This document shows positions 31,242-44,300 of a DNA stretch of 64,000 nt, in pieces. Below the pieces are notes generated by a model that was not told the DNA's origin, ran no database searches, and saw only the letters and a list, made by a program, of their open reading frames with translations. Made by a program: the position numbers and the translations under genes. Positions within the stretch are counted from its first letter, which is position 1. Each line of letters begins with the position of its first letter. Source of the DNA: Siphonodentalium dalli (lineage: Eukaryota; Mollusca; Scaphopoda; Gadilida; Siphonodentaliidae); the NCBI GenBank assembly GCA_032622095.1, contig CP136065.1, positions 151,905,577 through 151,969,576 of the forward strand, written 5' to 3'.

Positions 31242-31660
31242 TTAAAGGTATTCAATCTGATTCGATGGTCCCCATATAAACAGATTCCAACAACAATATT
31301 TTTAGAAATGCCGCTTAAGTTATCAGAATTGATTAATTGCCGAAAAATAATGCTAACCACTGTCAACTATAGTATAAAATTGCACGAAACATGTAATTTA
31401 TCAACATGTTGTTCGATGAAATTTGGCCTTATTATCCACAGAAAGCCTCTTGATTTTAGAGTTATTCATCTTCATCCGCAATTTGGTCCGAGACCGGTGG
31501 CTCATCGACTGTTTACTGGGCCACTGATAATTCTCGATGTTGAAAAATTATAGATTTAAAAAAATCGATATCTAATAACTCTGAGCTTTGATAGGTGGGT
31601 TCCTCGACTCGAATCAAATAGAAATTGAGGGGCGCTTAATCGGATTATGCATCTTTTAAA
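31242..31660. mobile_element. family d hairpin MITE, copy 2 (diverged)
   Basis: It starts TTAAAGGTATTCAATCTGA and ends with the inverse near 31660. It keeps CTCTGAGCTTTGATAGGTGG and GATTTTAGAGTTATTCATC blocks, but the arms have diverged. The middle (GTCAACTATAGTATAAAATT) matches the copy at 60240-60490. Confidence 0.65.
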
Positions 31661-31689
31661 GTTTTCTTTTTGGTTCATTTAAACTATGT

Positions 31690-31916
31690 ACTTGGGTTGT
31701 GCAACAGACTTAAAATTGCCACACTGATGATACAATGTTTTTTGATAATTCGGTAGTAAACATATATAAACCTGCCTGTATGGAATTTTTGTTTTTTTAA
31801 ATGTGGGAATAAAAACGTGCCTGCTGGGAAAAATATATATAAAAACCTGTTTTGCCTGCCCATTTTTAAATAATAAAAACTATCCGACAAACAGATAATC
31901 AAGATTTGTGTGGCCT
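31690..31916. mobile_element. right end of a third K-type element
   Basis: Read on the minus strand from 31913 it begins GGCCACACAAATCTTGATTA and TCTGTTTGTC, like K1, followed by GGGCAGGCAAAACAGGTTTTTAT-type subterminal repeats (two copies). TTA follows at 31914-31916. No left end was located. Confidence 0.5.
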
Positions 31917-32208
31917 TACTATTTAATATTGTTAATCACAATCCAAATAATTCATATTGTACCATGAGTCAAAGGTAATTCAACTTGCTTGGTAGAACCA
32001 AACATAGTCTGGCAGTCTGGTCAATTTACACAGAGAAATTAGATTGAAGCTTTTATGGATTGAGTTATCCTGTTTGTACAATCAGTCAATACAAAGACCA
32101 CATCTGGCAATCTCATGAGTAGTGAGTCACAGTAACAGAAGTTTGAAATGTAAAATTGTTGGATCTAAACCTGGCTATTATTACATTATTGCAAAAAATA
32201 CTAACAAA

Positions 32209-32334
32209 TTAATTTTTCCCAACCAGGGCACTTAACACTTTGCGGTAGTCTCCACTGGTGTCTTCTTGGATCCATTTCCACAATGTCTTCCTGGTCTTCT
32301 CCAGGAAGCATTTCTTTATTTGGACCATATCCAT
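32209..32334 (-). CDS. annexin exon I (repeat 4 end and stop)
   Basis: The acceptor is CTATTTCCAG. It encodes [18 protein letters not shown] and then [18 protein letters not shown] before TAA at 32209-32211. DTSGDYRK and the ALVG terminus are annexin hallmarks. An ATTAAA about 285 bp downstream (near 31922-31927) could be a poly(A) signal, weakly supported. Confidence 0.95.
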   Translation of the reverse strand: MDMVQIKKCFLEKTRKTLWKWIQEDTSGDYRKVLSALVGKN

Positions 32335-35300
32335 CTGGAAATAGAACATAATTTGAGACAGAATCTCAGTTGACCATACCCAATGCTGTTCTAGTTTGAA
32401 AGGGCACCCCTGACTGGCAAGAATGAATGGATGAAACCAGTAGTATATGGAAATTTTCCCCCAAAGCTGGGATATCGTAAGGCCAAAGCACAACCAAATC
32501 TGATGATCCACACGCCAGAATAACAAGGTGATATATATGTTCCTACAGATGGACAGACAGATCCCTCAACTATATGACCCAAACCACCTTCGGGGATCAT
32601 GGTATAATAATAATTGTATGACTCAGCGTATAGCTACCTCACTGCAAGTTCAGTAATTGTATATCATCGGTGAGCTTCTAGAAGGTCGTACCCCAGGAAA
32701 ATTGAAATGTTCAGGAGACACAAATAACTAGTATCTCTGGGACTAGAATTTGTATCTGCCAATAACTTTGCACAATAACCTGCAATAACACTTTATATCA
32801 CAGTTGTTATAATAGATTCACTTTCATTTTCAATTATCTTCTAGTTGATTAGAAAACATGATTTGATGGTGTTATACGACACTTTAGAAGTAAAAAGTAG
32901 AAATCTTGTCTATACAACATTTTAGTTTTGACAATTTCTGTGGCCTCATTGGTCTCTGTCACACAGGATAAGAAGGATATATGCCATACGGCCATTATTC
33001 TCCAAAAGAAAAACATCGAAAAATGGCATTTATAAATGAAATATTGACAAGTTATCTGACAAACTTATGTAAAATGCAATAAAAAGTTTTGCGCCAAAAT
33101 GGCAGGTACAACATTTTGGAAGCCCACTGACAATATGCTGAATCAGTCTCTTGAAAATGCACGCTAGAACTCATAAAATTATATGAATAGTCTGTATTTA
33201 CTTTATTGGAGAGGTTTAAGTTGATAACTTCTAACTTTGCCTGCCAAGCACCCACAGACTATTATCACTGGGCCATATCAGAATTGTTGCTCCATTTAGT
33301 GTGTTTTGTAAATTAATGTTTCTAAATTTTGGCCATCTACATTCATCATTAATCGTCTTCCTCCAGTACTTTTATTATGTATTGTCTCATCTTAGGTCTT
33401 TAGGAAAATTTATTTGCCTGTCAGGTCATAATTCATTAGTCTTAATTGTCATATTCACTTAATCAAACCTTTTAATTTTGTTAGTAGCTTTTAATTGTTT
33501 TCCTTCTTGGCTTATCTAGTTCATTAATCTTAATTGCCATATTCAACTAAACTATTTGAACTCACTACACTATTGGCAATGGTTGTTGACAATCACTGTA
33601 ACAGTTCTGTTTACATAACAATGGTTTCAACACACGAAATGTTGTTATTGGAGAGATCACAATAATTGTTTCAATAGTCAATGGTTCAGTTCTTTGCTAT
33701 TTACTATAACAAGATACTTGTATAATTTATAACTTTTTGTATTTTTGCAACTCATCAAAATCAAGGAACATAACAAAACAAGTTTACATCATCTTAACAA
33801 TAATGAATATAAGAACAAAGTTTTATCTATTTCTCAATGTTTTTCTCAGTGGTGGTGTTTTCAGACTTTTTATATATTTGGCATATTTATCCACTTATGA
33901 GCCTTGGTTCCCTTTAAATTAGGACACTATTTGCATGTAACAATGCACACTCAGTGTTATGGGGAGTCTATCAACTGTTATAGTTCATCTCCCATTGGAG
34001 AGGATCTCCTGACACATATTATGGAATACTATAGTCGGTTGTGCTTGACAGGTGAAGTTTTTCAATCTAAACCTGTCTGTAACTCTCTTGTGCCTAATAA
34101 TGGCGATGGCCTAATAGTATTGATCGGTGGGGATTTAGGCTGAAATTAATAACATTTATGGCAAATTCACTCTATGTCTCAATGCCAAATAATAGTGATT
34201 GTTGGGAATGTTCTCCAAAATTAACAATCGTTCTGACACTATTATTAGGCACCTGAGAGTATGACATAATTTATGGTGGATAAATTAAAAATAAAAAGTA
34301 TGAGAACTAACCTCTGATCTTGATACACATATACGGATGAGATCTCTGTCTGCAGTACCAAGACCCTTCATGGTGTCTACCAAACGCTCAGCAAAGTACA
34401 TTGGTCGGCATTTGATTCCCATTACTAAAAGAAGACAAGTCCATTTCTATAACATGTAAAATGGAGTCTGAAATGTGCAGCAAAAACTATCAAAGATGTG
34501 TTCAGGGTTCCAAACCTACAGTTAAAACAAGAAGTTGCTCCTCGGATGCTAGCATACGCCCATGGTGCCAAATTAAAATATTGGCAGGACGGAAACCAAA
34601 TTGAAAATAAACAAGCAGTCACCAATGGCGGTATCCCCTGCCAAGGTGCAAAGTTGGGGATGGGCATTTTCAAAATATGCTAAAAAATAATGGATAATCG
34701 GTTAATATTTGTTTGAGATTGGTTAACATTTGTTTTAGCTTGGGCTTAAAATTTAAATTGCAATGCCAAAAATTACAATCAAATGGACGTAACTCTGGCA
34801 AAAATGTATGGCCAGGCAAAGTTTGCAAACTCCTTTCAGAGACTCTTCTTGTGAACTCACACATACCAAAAATCTTTCAAATCTGTTGATAACTGTTCGA
34901 AATAACTCCCGGACAACTTTTCGTGGAGGTAAGTGCAAAAAAAATGACAATCAAAGGGCCATAACTCAAGTGAAAATGTCCAGCCAGACCTTATCTGCGA
35001 AATTGTTTCATATACCAAAAATATTTCAAATTCGTTGATAATTGTTCGAAATAACACCAGGACAACTTTTCATGGGTGCTAAATGCCAAAAAAATTACAG
35101 AGGGCCATAACTCTGGTGAAAATGTTCGGCCGGACCTAGTTTGTGAAGTCATTTCAGATATTACCCTTGTGAACTAATGTACCAAAAATCTTTGAAATCC
35201 ATTGATAATTGATTGAAATAACCCCCGGTCAACTGTGAGAGACGAGACGGAAAAGCCCATTCCTATATTATCCCTGGGGGAGAACAAAGAAGGATAACTC

Positions 35301-38300
35301 TATCTAGAATGGAAATGGCAACAAATTCACAGAAAGTGTTTGTTTCTCAGGCAACTTTTTTTCTTCAAAATGGTGAGGCAGGGAGGAATTTATTTTATTA
35401 ATTTATTTCAGGATTTTCTGAGCATGAGGCAGGTATTTATTAATGAAAATATTTATTTATCCAGTATATTGTATATTCCTATAGCTATTCAAGTTGTTGA
35501 TGAACTTTGGGCTCTAATGGGTGTAGTAAATCTACCTGCACCTTTTCTGGTCTGATTAGGACCACGAAACACAACTGGGTCCTGTACCTTTCGTAGCTAT
35601 AGATGTCACCAAACATCTGTTTTTGTGAATAGTCAGTGCTGATGTTCAAGCCCATATTTAATAGTCAGGATAGAATAGAAACAAGCAGTATAATGCAATC
35701 ATTTATTCATCTTTGGATCATATTATTGCTTATGTGAAAGAAAAATGAAGGCAAAATATGTGACAAACTGTCATTCAAAACAGTTTTAAGACACTATAAG
35801 ACTATGAAAACATATATGTTTTCAAAGGCATAGCCTGCGGCAAGAAATGAATGTAATGTCGTCTGGCATCAGTATCTGATGGCGTGAAATTGTCCACAGA
35901 TATTGGGGCAGAATATGCTGTATCAACAAGAGGTTTGTATCAAGCCCGGAATGTTGGTTTAACAACAGTTTTTGTGTGAATAAGTTGAAGATGTTCACAC
36001 TCCGATAATTCACGCACTGGTTGTGTTTGGCTTGCATGATAATCCACTGATTTTCTAAATAAATCAAATACCGATGGATTGCTTCTACAAAGTCAAACAG
36101 CAGTGTTTTGATTTCTGTCCAGATATCAGCTTTCAAGAAAGGCTGCTCCAGCACATCACTCAAAGTGTCATTCAAGTCTATCAATTTTATTGAGTCAAGT
36201 TTTTGAATTTTATGTTTAGATTTAGTCGGGTCGTTGAATTGATGGAATGGCGATGGAATATGACAGGCATGCTCTTCAAGTTTCTGATAATGTGGATCTA
36301 TTAGCCATAAACAATCAGAAAAAGAACTCACAAATTGACGGCCCATCATATTCACACTGTCTTTGTTGAAGCCAACATGTTTGTCATCAAGCCATTGTAA
36401 AAATGCATTTGTCAGTTCATCTCTGTTGTTATTAACTTTCACTTTTGGGGGCAGAACTAGCTCCTTTTGACTATTCATCATCAAAGTGCATCCTTCACTC
36501 CGCTAGCTGCCTCCTTGTCAGCATCATTGTCTGTGTTCTGATGCTTTAAACTAAATCAAAAATATCTTCCGAAATGTTCGACAATTTCCGCCACAGAAAT
36601 ACAATCGTCCGACACGATATCGAATCGCCGTTTTTGGATTTTGACACCGCAACGAAATTGATCAGCGTCGCCATGTTAAAAAGCTTGATTTTTTATGATT
36701 ACGTCATGGCTTCCCCGCATACGTCATGGGATTTCCTGCGCGAATTACTTCCCTTTCCGGAAGTTACAAACTCCGGACTGAATTAACTCCGTTTTTGCCG
36801 GCGAAACGCACTGCCCCAAAGATACTTTTGTGGTGTTTTTTTTACAAGCGGAATTTATTCATTTATTAATTTTTCAGACCTAATAAAGACTTACCAGGCG
36901 CAGGTTTTCCAACGGGCGGCGATCCCTGAGAAACAAACTATTAATTTTATTTGGCCATATATAGAACTAAAGTTTATCATCATACAAATTACATATTAAT
37001 TATTTATCACCCACTGTTTGGAAGGCCTGTGATTGGAAATTAGAGGTGCCATGATTATTGATTTTGATAATCGATAATCGCGGGTCGCAATAATCGACTA
37101 TAATCGATTAATCGTACCTAATAACATCAGTGGAAGTATTCCATAATATGGCCTATTGGCTGGGTGCTGGTTAACTGCACTGTCGCTGGTTGTTTGAGGC
37201 ATTGGCTGATGAAATATTTACGTTAATAAAGTGCATGATAAACCACTGTTAATGACCAATGAACACAATGAATTCAATACCTGCACAGTTCTCGGCAATG
37301 TTATAATATTTGTGAATTCATTAGAACGAACGTAGCGATTAATTTCAGTGTTATGAATAGCCAAACATACAAACAATATAAAAGTAGGAATGCACGATGG
37401 ATGGCCAGCGGTTCCTAAAACAAGGAAACTATAAGTTTCATCAAACTTCCAGAGCGTGGATAACAATCACAAAGGTGTGTGCCCCACCCGCAAATTGCAG
37501 GATAATATCGAGTTTCATTCAACATTCACCGCATGATACGCTATAGCCTGTACAAGTAACATCTAGGTATACTTATGCAAACAAATACATGTATACTCGC
37601 AAATGACATCGCTGATTAAAATTCCGTAGGTTCCCTGGTATTCAGAGAATGTCAATCAACTCCCCATTGGTCCAATCAGATTCAAGTGCGAGTGCATTCA
37701 GTTCATTGAACACGGTGACAGTCGGCACATTTCAAAGACATAGTGCCGCCTTTCAATTTAAGTATAAATATACAACGACGTCGCCATAAGTTCAAAACTG
37801 CAGTCCTGCCAATTTGTAGAATATACAATGACCCGAAGAGTAACCATGTCGCATCATCAACTGAACTACCGATTGTTTGCAATTTAAGTTAGTAGTACTC
37901 ATGTTGTCGGAATCTCATTCATACATGATCAAATGTTGTTAACCCTTTGGTTGCAGATTAAACTGTGTAAAACAAACACGGTAAATAATACCTGGCATTT
38001 CTGACGTCAAAATAAATAATGCAGATTAATCGATGATGGAAATGGTAATCGATTATTGGCTTTATCAACGGTTCATCGATTATACGATTAATAGTGGCAC
38101 CCCTATTGGAAATAATATAGCACATATTATTATGTTAGAATTTTTCTCACTGTTGGATTTTCCAACCATTATTTAGTGGGAAATTTGTTGTTTTTCAGTC
38201 ACCCTTTATCAGTGGAATTTTTGCTGGGATGACAAAAATTCAAAACATGTTTAAACTTCCTCTTTTGAAATTCAATATCTCCCCACCAAATACTCTATGA

Positions 38301-41300
38301 CTGGAGCTTCCTGAAATTTTGCTAAAAATCCTGTGCCAATGCATTCTCTTATATATGCGAGTCTCCCCCAGGGAACCATGCATATATAAGAGAAGGAATT
38401 GGCCTAACAATAGTTACCTTCACCTTGTAAGCCAGTGCATTCTCTTATATATACTCACTCAAAGCATATAGTCCATTTTCAAAGTTTCCAGAAGTTTCCC
38501 TCTCAATGGTGTTCAGGATATCCCTTTGTGTTAGCTTGAAAATAAAAATAATTTTATTACATACTAATATAATAATAAATTAAGACAGTCAGGCAACGAT
38601 TTGGAGGGGTGTTCAGGATATACAGTATAAGCAGCCGACAGAAAAACGATATGAAAGCAGAAGGATTTCATATTCAGTTGTGGGAAGTGTTCAGATAATA
38701 AGTTCAACAAATGTTCAACACTGTTCTAAATTTGTGAGACCCAATACTGCATTCATCGGAAAGCTGTCAAGCCATATTTCCGACTAAATCCTGAAAAATT
38801 ACTCATAATTCTGCTGTGGTTAAGGAGTCGATTATTTAGGGCATTACTGTATATGCTAGCAGGGGGTTTGGGAGTCCCTGGACTACTGGATTGCTTTTTA
38901 CTGCAATCTAGATGACAGAACGCGTTGGCAACTCAACAAAAACAACATGTCCATAGTTTAGTACACCGGTTGATAATACAATGTTTTGGAGCTTCCTCTT
39001 TCAAATGGTATATAATATGGCATATATTTTATATAATGTAATCTGGGGGTTCGAAAATTAAGTGGGCCTTTAATCATTTTAACTATTAACTTGTGTTTAA
39101 GCATGCTAGCTATTATAACTTACACAACTGACATATATTTGAGACAACAAATTCTCGTATTGTTACTGATGGATAAAGCCTTTTAGTGATCCTAGAATGC
39201 ATCGAGAAAATGACCAAGCCTACAGCAAATGATGAGAGAGTTCTTTGTTCATATAAATACAGTTAAAGGTATTCAATCCGATTAAGCACCCCTAAATTAC
39301 TATTTCTTTGGCTCCAGGGGGAAAAAATATTTGAATCGAGTCAAGGAACCCACCCATTAAAGCTCAGAGTGATCAGATATTGATTTTTGAAGTTTGTTAT
39401 TTCTTGAGACGTGTACTAATAATTTCCCCAGAAACACTTATTCAAACGGACGAAGATGGATAACTCTAAAATCAAGTGGTAATAATGACACAATTTTGAC
39501 CGAGACCATCCCTTTGACGGCGAGTTTCTGGGCCACAAACAATAGAAATAACAAAACTTCAAAAATTGATATCTGATCACTCTGAGCGTTGATGTGCAAG
39601 GTTCCTCGACTCGATTCAAATATTTTTTACTCCCGAAGCCAAAGAAATAGTAATTTATGAGGGTCTGATCGGATTGAGTACCTTTAATCCACTGTGTTTA
39701 ATTACTTTTATTAATTATTTTTCATGCAATTGGCCCAAATGGCAGCGCGAACACTGGACATAGTTCATACCTTCACATATTCATCATACACCACTCGGGA
39801 GTGACAGTAGTCCTTCACTGCAAACACCCGAGTGAATGTCTCCTCATCTGTTCCTATGCTGTTCTCTCCCGCCTCGTATAGCTGCTCTGCATCTCGCTTT
39901 GCCCGTTCCACTTTGACGAGTTTTTCCATGTTAACCATGAACTGTCCACTTGGCTGTTCATCAGGTGTTAAAATGTCCTCACATGCATCCTCTACTTTAC
40001 TTCTAGATAACTCATTTCTGTTACCCTGCAAAATAGTAAGAGACAGACCTGAAAATTTGGTGCCAGAAATTTGCAGAATGAGGTCCCCATGCAGAGGGGT
40101 GGTTTAGTGATGCTATCATGCATAAGCGGGCTGTCATCATTAAATTCACCTTCTGGGGACCTCATTCTGTTTAGGCCTTATCTTCTCAGGAAAGTATCTT
40201 TATTATTTAGTTTCTTTAGAAACATCTTTAGAATTTTCTTTTTCTTTTTTTTTAGTTTAATAGTTTCTCTAGCTATATCCCCAAATTGGTAGATAACACA
40301 ATTGATGCATAATCACGGTGCCCAATGGGTGCACATTGCCATCTTCACCAGCTGGGAACTCAGATCTAGGTCTCTCATAGCAGCTAGATGAGGTCATGCA
40401 GAATGAGGTCACCAGAGGATAAATTTGGTGAAGCTAGCCTGATAGTGTCACTAAATTCACCTTCTTGGTACCTCATAGCAGATGAGGCCTTGCAGAATGA
40501 GGTCACCAGAGGATAAATTTGGTGAAGCTAGCCTGGTAGTGTCACTAAATTCACCTTCTTGGTACCTCATTCTTAAGGCCCAGCGAATCGATTCGATTCG
40601 ATGCGATTCAAAATCGTTTGTCTGATTCGATTCGATTCGAAATAGGCTACCATGATTCGGATTTCGTTGAATCTTTGGTGACGTGCATTTCCGTGCTTTC
40701 TACAGACCACAATGCTTTTACCAGAAAAGAAAATTCACTATAATAATGTAGTAAACAACTTAAACGTACACAAGTACCGTTATGACCAATGGCAGGAGAT
40801 GTAATGTTATCGCCAACTAGTCTATAATTAATTTGTAATAATGACATAAGTGAACAACAAAATTGCCATACAAGGCTATGTGCTTGTGTCATTCCAGGAA
40901 TCATGGGAATTCCATAACATACATGCATGCCAAATTATAGATCTTTGTTTAATTTGCATAAATGCTAGTCGGAATCAAGTCCTGAGTATTTTGTAAACAT
41001 TGTCTGGTAAGTCTTCCAGTTCAGGCGACAGACAACACAATCATCGCAAGTGTAGTGAAAAATACTGCGCTATTAAAAGAAAGGCTTGCCGTATTTACGT
41101 CGACATTGGTTCTCTCATGCATGTATGCTCTTATCTATACTCAACGATTGCTTAGGCACAGAAAATACATAGAGGTGTGTAGATAAACGCATATCTGCGC
41201 ATATTGCACTTCATCGACGATCACCAGACGGTTTTTGCCAGTCAATTTTAGGTGTTTTTCGAAGTTCTATATATTTGAAGTGATTTGGCTCAGTGACAAT

Positions 41301-44300
41301 GATTCGATTCGAGATTTGATTCGATTTCGAATCGTTTGCCAGATTCGATTCGAGATTCGATTCGAAATGAAAACACCCGATTCGCAGGGCCCTACTTGGG
41401 AGACATCTTCTCCCTAAAATGTGTCACTTCTCCCAAAGTGACCTCTCTCATGTACCAGTATGCATTTGTCCCAACAGAATATTTAAAGTATATTTACTGG
41501 TTATATAAATGGTGTTCTTATTCACTATACAATGGTTTTATAAATGGGCTCTTATATTGCATAATACTTTCAAAATTCAAAAGCGAATATTATTATGTGT
41601 ATTTTGGAGCCCAAACCGCCATGTGGCTTTAACCTTGATACGTGCACAAATTTGTTGCAGCTGGGGTTGCTTCCTCTTTGGAGGATGGGATTGACTACAG
41701 TAATGCCCTAAATAACGACTCCTTAACCACATTAGAATTATGGGTAATTTTTAAGGATTTAGTCGGAAATATGGCAGAGCTTTCCAATGGCAACAAGCCA
41801 TATTTCCGACTAAATCCTGAAAAATTACCCATAATTCTACTGTGGTTAAGGAGTCGATTATTTAGGGCATTACTGTATGGTGTCACATGCCCTATGACCG
41901 AGGTAATACTTTATGTGAAGTGCAATGAAACTATTTCACTGTATAATGCCCTATATAAACAGTGATATAAATTGAATTTATTATTAATATCATTATAATT
42001 ATGTGGTGAAACTTTTGTGTAGTATATGCACATAGACCTGCACGTCTGTTTCTGACCATCGGTTTAGAGCATGAGAATGATATAACGGTTAGCATAGCAT
42101 GGGAGGCACGAGAGACCTCAAGTGTAATCTTACGTGATAGCAAATGTGCCAAAAACTATTAGCTACATAATGTGCAGTTCTGTGTTTATTACAGACCCGA
42201 CTGACATCTCCTAGCTGATCTTATCTGAAGATTTTAAGTCGTGGTATTTTCTTATCTTGGGTGATATATATTAAATACAATATTTTCCTAAATAAGTAAA
42301 ATATATATCTCCTAGAAGTATTCTTGCCCACTGAACTATATGGTATATTATCCCAAGTAGGAGGGGTTAACTCTCAGAGTTGAAAAAAACGTACGAAATT
42401 CTATGGTACATATCTTCTGTCATGTTCTAAGGAAATGGAAATAGAAAAATACCCGTTGACAAGAAATCCCCAGCCGGGTATTATAAACCCAGGGATGGCT
42501 AAATACTAATACCGCACCTAACAGGCTAACCCAGGCAGCAAAAGCCGCAAGTAATAACGAAGACCCCCCTTAAAAACAATAGAACCAACCCCCGAACCAA
42601 ATCTTGAGTGGGTTGGGCCGTGTACCAGTACACGATGAGAGCCCGATGAAAAACCAGCTGCAAGCTCCCAAGAAAGGGCCCGACACCAACTACTTGGAGA
42701 CATGCCATTGTCGATAAGGAGGAGGTATCATTGACCAATAGTCTGACCGGGAAGCGAATGGGTATTACACAGACATACGTTGCAAGGCTCAGGCCGTATG
42801 AAGAACATGGCTCAGAATTGGAGTTTCACAGCAGAAAACTTAGTTTGAAGCCTGGAGTTCGAGATATGACCGACTAAGATGCAATAAGCCATGTCATTTT
42901 TCCCTGATGACGTTCCCAAATGTGGAAATGCCCAACAACACAGTTAAACCCAACTGACCAATCACAGGCTACTGAATCCATGACAGAAAGGCAGCCAGGA
43001 ACCGAAATTCCAATGTCGTTAAGGTGGAAATCCACAAAAACAAAAATTGGACTAACGATGCATCAGGATTGTGGCACAAGCCCAAAACCAGCAGAAACCG
43101 ACGGCAGGTATGTAATGAAAAGCAGACCAAGGGCCACCGCGCCCCAACTGTTCGAGCTCTGCTGACTGGTCCCCGACGAGTCGATGGCGCAAGATAACCC
43201 TTCTGGTAAGGATGGGGTGCCCTTTCAATGGGACCCTGTTCCGGAGACAACCATTGCCCGAAGTGCGAATCGAGAGGGCGGATCATATGATCTGGCATCC
43301 GACACCCAATGCTAATGAATCTCGCACGAGGAGAAGCATCTGGCAAGAATTTTCATCCGGCTTTATGAAGTGTGCCCAACACGATTCATATGCTGCCCCA
43401 CAGGTGCAACATTATCCTGCATTGGCAATCGCTGAGGTCAGCAAAGGACCTGGCTTAGTATGTTAAATGAGCACTAGGCGAATCAAGCACTATCAGGGAA
43501 AACAAAACCATTATGTACCGACAACCAAGCCCATAAGAAGAATGACGTATTAGACGCAAAGGCCGATATCACTGAAGCCATTTCGTTCTTCTTTTCCACG
43601 CTGCTAATACGCCGTGTTGCCCATTAAGCTCGAGTGGGGTGCTGAACTAGACCTCATGTCAACAGTGTTCTGAAATTGAGCATATGTCGAACCATGGATA
43701 ATGGACTCATCTATGTATGACAGGACAACAAAAGTGAAATCCATGTTGAGTTAGCACTGAAAGCAACCTGAAGACAAAATATATGTCATTCGTATCTATT
43801 ATGGAAACACAGCGAGGTCGGAGATAAAGCATGTATGCTTGTTTATCTCTGAATCTTGCGTCCCAAATTGAGATGTAAATATTTACCCTATCGAGCACCC
43901 GAACCAGTCCAGAACACGTCTTAAAAGTCAGGAAAATGAAAGGGCGAGAGTCATATACTAATCTAGTGATATGCATGACTATAGACATTCTCCAGCAAAG
44001 CCCGTGACCATGAAAGAGCTGGATGGAACATGGAAAGAAGCAACAACTTATAAAGTAAGAAGTTGAACACATCCCAACCCGAGAACAGTAAAATGTTTGA
44101 ATACCTCTCAGGATGGTCGAACCCAGGTCGCCAAGTGTGCAGTCCGATGGCACAACCACCCAGCTCTGACGACGTTAGGCAGGGTACAAATTGACCGGCA
44201 TCACAGGGCAAGTTGCTACCCAAATGCTAACAAAAGCCATGCAACTTGGATCCTATTTCCTCATTTGACTGTCCCAGGGTATGCCAACAGTCGTCCCGTA

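Larger units (their letters stand above)
35315..36955. mobile_element. second K-type element (K2)
   Basis: The left end at about 35315 (TGGCAACAAATTC ... GTTTGTTTCTCAGGC) and the right end (minus strand TGGCCAAATAAAATTAATAG, TTTGTTTCTCAGG) are diverged inverted repeats. Left subterminal GAGGCAGGTATTTATTAATG matches K1. No clean target duplication is visible. It carries a 220-codon minus-strand frame. Confidence 0.6.

Noticed and set aside
36574-36786. Plus-strand open frame of 70 codons
   Set aside because: It overlaps the antisense N-terminus of the K2 protein, which has a homologue in K1. The plus frame has no such support.
4836-40572. Repeated GAGGTCCCCAGAGGGTGAA palindromes as a CRISPR-like array
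   Set aside because: Copies are irregularly spaced over tens of kilobases and are paired as inverted arms of a foldback element, with no unique equal-length spacers.
40574-41394. 8-bp target duplication for the GGCCC-ended hAT-like element
   Set aside because: The neighbouring octamers CTCATTCT and CTTGGGAG do not match, so no duplication is claimed.
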